Positions 5,539-7,965 of a stretch of 7,965 nt of DNA are shown in pieces. The stretch is from an uncultured Candidatus Saccharibacteria bacterium (lineage in GTDB: Bacteria; Patescibacteriota; Saccharimonadia; Saccharimonadales; UBA4665). Positions within the stretch are counted from its first letter, which is position 1, and each line of letters begins with the position of its first letter. The stretch covers positions 1 through 7,965 of the forward strand of contig CALKHY010000085.1 in the NCBI GenBank assembly GCA_937988795.1, read 5' to 3'. The notes under the pieces are model-generated. The model was not told the origin of the DNA. It searched no databases and worked only from the letters and a program-made list of their open reading frames with translations. The translations under genes and the position numbers were made by a program.

Positions 5539-5567
5539 ATTATACCCTGTTCAGGCCTGTATGTCAG
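5539..5567 (-). promoter_or_regulatory. Strong promoter of the 530-aa gene (CTGACA / TATAAT)
   Basis: On the minus strand the -35 is CTGACA (5562-5567, 5 of 6), the spacer is exactly 17 bp, and the -10 is a perfect TATAAT (5539-5544). It is the closest to consensus in the window. The -35 lies inside the last codons of the tsaC gene. The predicted start near 5532 gives a leader of roughly 28-38 nt, depending on the start codon used. Confidence 0.75.
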
Positions 5568-6156
5568 ACTTCGCCGGGTAGCCCTGCGAATCAACAGCAA
5601 TCGGCCCCTGCCGGAGCGTTTCAAACCGACCGTTTTGGTAACGCACAACGGTCGAGGCCAGACCCCGCCGCTCGCCACCGTCCACATAAAAGTCAACCTC
5701 TTCGCCAAAATATTCCCTGGCTTGCTTAACATTAAACGAGGGCGCCTGGCCCGGATGGTTAGCACTAGAGGTCAGCAGCGGCCCGACCTGCAGCAAAAAA
5801 TCGCGCACCGTCTGGTCGGCCGGGATGCGCACCGCTATGCTTTTGAGCCCCAGGTCGAGGTAGTCAAGCTCCGGGTCCGCCGGCACAACAATGCTTATGG
5901 GATTCGGCCACAAATGTGCAACCTCGCTGACAATCCGGGCGTCGAGGCCAAATTCGATCAATTGCGCTTCGCTGGCGGCAATAACAGTTCCGGGTTTACC
6001 CTCACGTTTTTTTATCTCGTACAGGCGCGCTACGGCACGCTTATCACCCGCCGGGGCAATGATGCCGTAAATCGTATCCGTCGGCAAAACACCAATACCG
6101 CCGGCGGCGAGTGTTGCAACAACACGAGGATCAGTAAAGCTGGAAGTAATGAACAT
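5551..6156 (-). CDS. tsaC: Threonylcarbamoyl-AMP synthase (TsaC/YrdC/Sua5 family)
   Basis: This cytoplasmic enzyme makes L-threonylcarbamoyl-AMP from Thr, bicarbonate and ATP. TsaD with its partners then transfers the group to A37 of ANN-decoding tRNAs (t6A). The 201-aa length fits the short TsaC/YrdC form, without the extra C-terminal Sua5 domain. Visible family motifs are GGIGVLPTDTIYGI (19-32), the basic IKKREGKPG segment (48-56) that binds ATP/Thr, NPISIVVPA (85-93), SIAVRIPAD (106-114), LLTSSANHPGQAPS (127-140), STVVRY (168-173) and the terminal LRQGPI (181-186). The set is complete and the gene looks functional. The ATG at 6154-6156 lies 9 nt after the stop of the upstream gene. The only purine-rich site, AGGTGG, is 14 nt away, so translational coupling is likely. 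It ends in TGA, the only TGA stop in the window. No other t6A gene (tsaB, tsaD, tsaE) is nearby. Confidence 0.93.
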   Translation of the reverse strand: MFITSSFTDPRVVATLAAGGIGVLPTDTIYGIIAPAGDKRAVARLYEIKKREGKPGTVIAASEAQLIEFGLDARIVSEVAHLWPNPISIVVPADPELDYLDLGLKSIAVRIPADQTVRDFLLQVGPLLTSSANHPGQAPSFNVKQAREYFGEEVDFYVDGGERRGLASTVVRYQNGRFETLRQGPIAVDSQGYPAKSDIQA

Positions 6157-6165
6157 AACAAAAAT

Positions 6166-6522
6166 CTATGCCACCTGAGATGTCACGTACAGGGTGACTG
6201 CCAGGACTGACAATATGAGTATGACAAAAACAGTTACGGTGATAAGAGCAACGGGCAAACCCCGCTGAACCTGTCCTGCGGCAGGAGCCGGTTGCTGGGC
6301 AACAGGAGCTGCTTGCTGTTGCGGCACATCGCTGCGCCTTGCGGCTGCGGAGGTGTCTTTAGTCATCCTGGTTCGCGGTGCTGGCGCTAGTGGCTTTCGC
6401 GGTGCAGGCGTTACGGATGCTGTAGCAGCAGTCTGCTTCCGAACGGTGTGAGCAGGCGCCGAGACCGGCCTTTTAGGTAAGGCCACATCCATAACTGGCT
6501 TGGTTGGTGCGGTAGAGTTCAT
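6166..6522 (-). CDS. Small basic tail-anchored membrane protein (118 aa, unknown function)
   Basis: No family is recognised. About 90 residues of Ala/Pro/Thr-rich, apparently disordered sequence (13 Lys/Arg, 3 Asp, no Glu) are followed by one strong C-terminal transmembrane helix (about 89-114, LPVALITVTVFVILILSVLAV). Only six residues follow the helix, so the basic part should face the cytoplasm. I chose the ATG at 6520-6522; a TTG at 6526-6528 would add two residues. A TACAAT box (6540-6545) gives a very short leader without a ribosome-binding site. It lies between the glycosylase gene (55 bp upstream) and tsaC (9 bp downstream), all on the minus strand, and may be cotranscribed with both. 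Composition is biased but the membrane helix and tight packing support a real gene. The basic tail could bind nucleic acid or the acidic 530-aa neighbour; both ideas are inference. Confidence 0.78.
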   Translation of the reverse strand: MNSTAPTKPVMDVALPKRPVSAPAHTVRKQTAATASVTPAPRKPLAPAPRTRMTKDTSAAARRSDVPQQQAAPVAQQPAPAAGQVQRGLPVALITVTVFVILILSVLAVTLYVTSQVA

Positions 6523-6539
6523 AAACAAGCTTGACGTTT

Positions 6540-6545
6540 ATTGTA
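6540..6545 (-). promoter_or_regulatory. Possible -10 box of the 118-aa gene
   Basis: On the minus strand TACAAT lies 17 nt before the ATG at 6522 (11 nt before the alternative TTG). The spacing predicts a leader of about 11 nt or less. No -35 of quality is visible, and read-through from the glycosylase gene is equally possible. Confidence 0.35.
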
Positions 6546-6577
6546 CCATGCTTTACTAATTATCGAAACCTTAGAAC

Positions 6578-7417
6578 CTATCCGATCTTCTCACTTACGC
6601 CTATGCTGCCGTCGGCAAGACTGTACAGTTGCCCGATCTTGGCAATTAGCCCTTCGCGTTCGAGATCTTCGAGCACCTCAGGCAACCGCGCGTCGGCAAT
6701 CAGTTGCGTTAGGCTTAGCGCGGCATGCGGCTTTGCCGACAGAAGCTTGAGCACCTGGCCCCGGACCTGCCGGCGCGAACCTTCAAATGCCGGTTGCTGG
6801 CTGTAGTGCCGGCTTTGTTTGTTCACGTTGCCTACGGTTTGTTTTAGATGAGTCCCATAATCCATCAACGCCCAGTACCAGTCACGAACATTGTCCGGCA
6901 GCGTTTTGGCAACGAGATCAGCGATTGCCTTGTCCGCCACCTGTTGTTCGGTAGCGAAGAAATGGTAAATGAACACGGTGCGGATGTTTGTCTCGATAAA
7001 TACGACCGGCCTGTTATACGAATAAGCTGCGACTGCGCCGGCCGTGTTGTGCCCGATGCCGGGGAGCTTCACGAGGTCACTGACTGCCTCTGGCACGCGA
7101 CCGCCAAAATCGCTCACAATCATCCCCGCCGCCTGCCACAAAAACTTGGCGCGGCGGTTATAACCAAGGCCGTTCCATGCCTTTAATACATCCGAAAGCG
7201 GTGCCGCCGCAAGCGCCTGTACGGTCGTGAACTGCCGTATAAACGCTTCAAACTTGGGGATAACGCGCGGCACCTGCGTTTGCTGCAGCATGATTTCCGA
7301 CACCAACACCTTGTACGGGTCAAGCGTACCATCCGGCTCACATTGCCGCCACGGCAAACCGTGCCGGCCGTGCGCCCGGTAGTATTCCCAAACCGTCTGC
7401 TGAAATTGCTGCACCAT
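6578..7417 (-). CDS. mutY: MutY-like A/G-specific adenine glycosylase lacking the Fe-S cluster
   Basis: MutY removes adenine mispaired with 8-oxoguanine, starting base-excision repair. Family marks include LPWR (21-24), DPYKVLVSEIMLQQTQV (33-49) with E41 aligned to the catalytic Glu37 of E. coli MutY, WNGLGYNRRAKFL (81-93), and the helix-hairpin-helix LPGIGHNTAGAV (118-129). Two features are unusual. The position of the catalytic Asp138 of E. coli is Glu (E142, in FIETNIRTV, 140-148). The C-x6-C-x2-C-x5-C cluster loop after MDYG (186-189) has no cysteine at all. The MutT-like C-terminal domain that reads 8-oxoG is also absent: the protein is 279 aa against about 350, and residues 215-270 look like a small winged-helix end instead. 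It could be an endonuclease III relative with altered specificity, but the QQTQV pocket favours MutY. The ATG follows an extended -10 box by only 7 nt, so the message is probably leaderless. Confidence 0.87.
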   Translation of the reverse strand: MVQQFQQTVWEYYRAHGRHGLPWRQCEPDGTLDPYKVLVSEIMLQQTQVPRVIPKFEAFIRQFTTVQALAAAPLSDVLKAWNGLGYNRRAKFLWQAAGMIVSDFGGRVPEAVSDLVKLPGIGHNTAGAVAAYSYNRPVVFIETNIRTVFIYHFFATEQQVADKAIADLVAKTLPDNVRDWYWALMDYGTHLKQTVGNVNKQSRHYSQQPAFEGSRRQVRGQVLKLLSAKPHAALSLTQLIADARLPEVLEDLEREGLIAKIGQLYSLADGSIGVSEKIG

Positions 7418-7424
7418 CAGCTAG

Positions 7425-7433
7425 AGCATAACA
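7425..7433 (-). promoter_or_regulatory. Extended -10 box of the MutY-like gene
   Basis: On the minus strand TGTTATGCT fits the extended form TGnTATAAT (the hexamer is 4 of 6). It ends 7 nt before the ATG at 7415-7417, so transcription would begin at or next to the start codon. No Shine-Dalgarno sequence precedes the ATG. Confidence 0.45.
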
Positions 7434-7443
7434 CGGCCGGACG

Positions 7444-7965
7444 CTACTGTGCTTGCGCGAAGCCGTAGGTTGGGGTGACGTCGGCAATCTTGTGCGGCTG
7501 TCCGCCATTCAGGCTGACGGCGTAATCAGCAGTCTCTGTGGCATTGGATACGCGGAATATGGCTACCGAGGCGCCGACCCATTGCACCGGATATGTCAGG
7601 CCGCTCATGGTGGCGATGTCGGTGTCCATGCCGGTGGCGGTATCAAACAGGCGCAATACACCCTGGCTGATCCACAAACTCTTGGAACGATTCTCGTTGT
7701 CGATGTACAGCCTGCTGGCCAGGCTACCGGGCGCGCTGATCTGTGTCTTGCCGCCGTTTGTCAGATCGTACCGTATCCACGAACCATCGGTCGTTCGCAC
7801 ACTGATCGTCTTGTGGTCCGAACGGAGCACGGACGCCACCTCTTCATCAATGATTTGCTCTTTGTTCTTACCGTCTATGCCGACCTTGAACAAGCCAACA
7901 CCATCCTCAGAGGCTCCAGCTGCAGGCGCATAGAATATCGAACCGCGGGCGACGAGCACAGCCTG
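7444..7965 (-). CDS. Beta-propeller-like protein, C-terminal part (5' end outside window)
   Basis: The frame is open to the right edge (Q-A-V-L-V-A-R-G upstream of any ATG), so the gene starts outside the window and about 174 codons are seen. The visible part is built of repeated beta-strand units typical of TolB/WD40-like propellers: LFKVGIDGKNKEQI, ISVRTTDGSWIRYDLTNG, LWISQGVLRLFDTATG, VAIFRVSNATETADYAVSLNGG. Each ends in a D-G or N-G turn, as in blades of about 40-45 residues, giving some three or four blades. It ends YGFAQAQ and TAG. Similar propellers form the outer part of membrane-anchored proteins, some with PEGA domains, in CPR bacteria, so an exported binding or scaffold protein is plausible, but the N-terminus that would show this is not present. 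The stop lies 26 bp before the MutY-like ATG. Confidence 0.75.
   Translation of the reverse strand, partial: QAVLVARGSIFYAPAAGASEDGVGLFKVGIDGKNKEQIIDEEVASVLRSDHKTISVRTTDGSWIRYDLTNGGKTQISAPGSLASRLYIDNENRSKSLWISQGVLRLFDTATGMDTDIATMSGLTYPVQWVGASVAIFRVSNATETADYAVSLNGGQPHKIADVTPTYGFAQAQ

Noticed and set aside
5551..5553. TGA read as glycine (code 25), extending tsaC
   Set aside because: The family's normal C-terminal motifs end before this codon, the length fits TsaC, and no other gene in the window contains an in-frame TGA.
4958..5581. Plus-strand open frame of 207 codons antisense to the acidic N-terminal arm
   Set aside because: It is Leu/Arg/Gly-rich low-complexity sequence, as expected from complementing Glu/Ser/Pro-rich codons. 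No start signals or family resemblance are seen.
5344..6210. Plus-strand open frame of 288 codons across tsaC and the start of the 530-aa gene
   Set aside because: It has no promoter, ribosome site or recognisable motifs. It runs antisense to tsaC, whose catalytic motifs are complete, and to a second good gene. Long antisense frames are expected from the codon bias.

Overview
This window reads as the end of a metagenomic or draft contig from an uncultivated, small-genome bacterium, most likely Candidatus Saccharibacteria (TM7) or a close relative in the Patescibacteria/CPR. The placement is an inference. It rests on a divergent MurC-type ligase, an Fe-S-less MutY-like glycosylase, a stand-alone TsaC/YrdC protein, and several small membrane proteins whose sequence style (for example the motif around 'FLTNGQVYFGKL' and the 'ELRDAVYAADEKG' region) I associate with that group. 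No 16S rRNA or other marker gene is present. The standard code with TGA as a stop fits: one gene ends in TGA and no gene needs TGA read as an amino acid, which argues against SR1/Gracilibacteria.

Layout. Bases 1-23 are not biological. They match the Illumina TruSeq read-2 adapter, and they truncate an ABC transporter ATPase gene (24-531, minus strand). Behind that gene lie a duplicated 33-bp promoter-like repeat (536-632) and a strong bidirectional hairpin terminator (648-681) that ends a 64-aa conserved-looking small protein (702-896, minus). A divergent promoter region (897-1121) separates it from a plus-strand group: a 204-aa single-pass membrane protein with an Asn/Thr repeat tail, a terminator, a 202-aa two-pass membrane protein, a 131-bp imperfect palindromic repeat, and a MurC/Mpl-type Mur ligase (2599-3897).

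From 3911 to the right edge every gene is on the minus strand. In transcription order these are the end of a beta-propeller-like protein cut by the window edge, the MutY-like glycosylase, a small basic tail-anchored protein, TsaC, and a 530-aa acidic, largely disordered tail-anchored protein. The last converges on murC with only 13 bp between the stop codons.

Functional themes are cell envelope (Mur ligase, ABC ATPase, five predicted membrane or exported proteins of unknown role), tRNA modification (TsaC, t6A37) and base-excision repair (MutY-like). In several genes a -10-like box sits so close to the start codon that the mRNA would have almost no leader and no Shine-Dalgarno site, while two genes (702-896 and 1122-1736) have GGGG-type ribosome-binding sites with normal leaders. 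Stop codons are strongly biased to TAG (7 of 9). I found no tRNA, rRNA, CRISPR array, transposase or phage gene. The most notable items are the palindrome that forms the murC promoter, the duplicated promoter of the ABC gene, the leaderless-type signals, and the unusual active-site residues of the MutY and MurC homologues.
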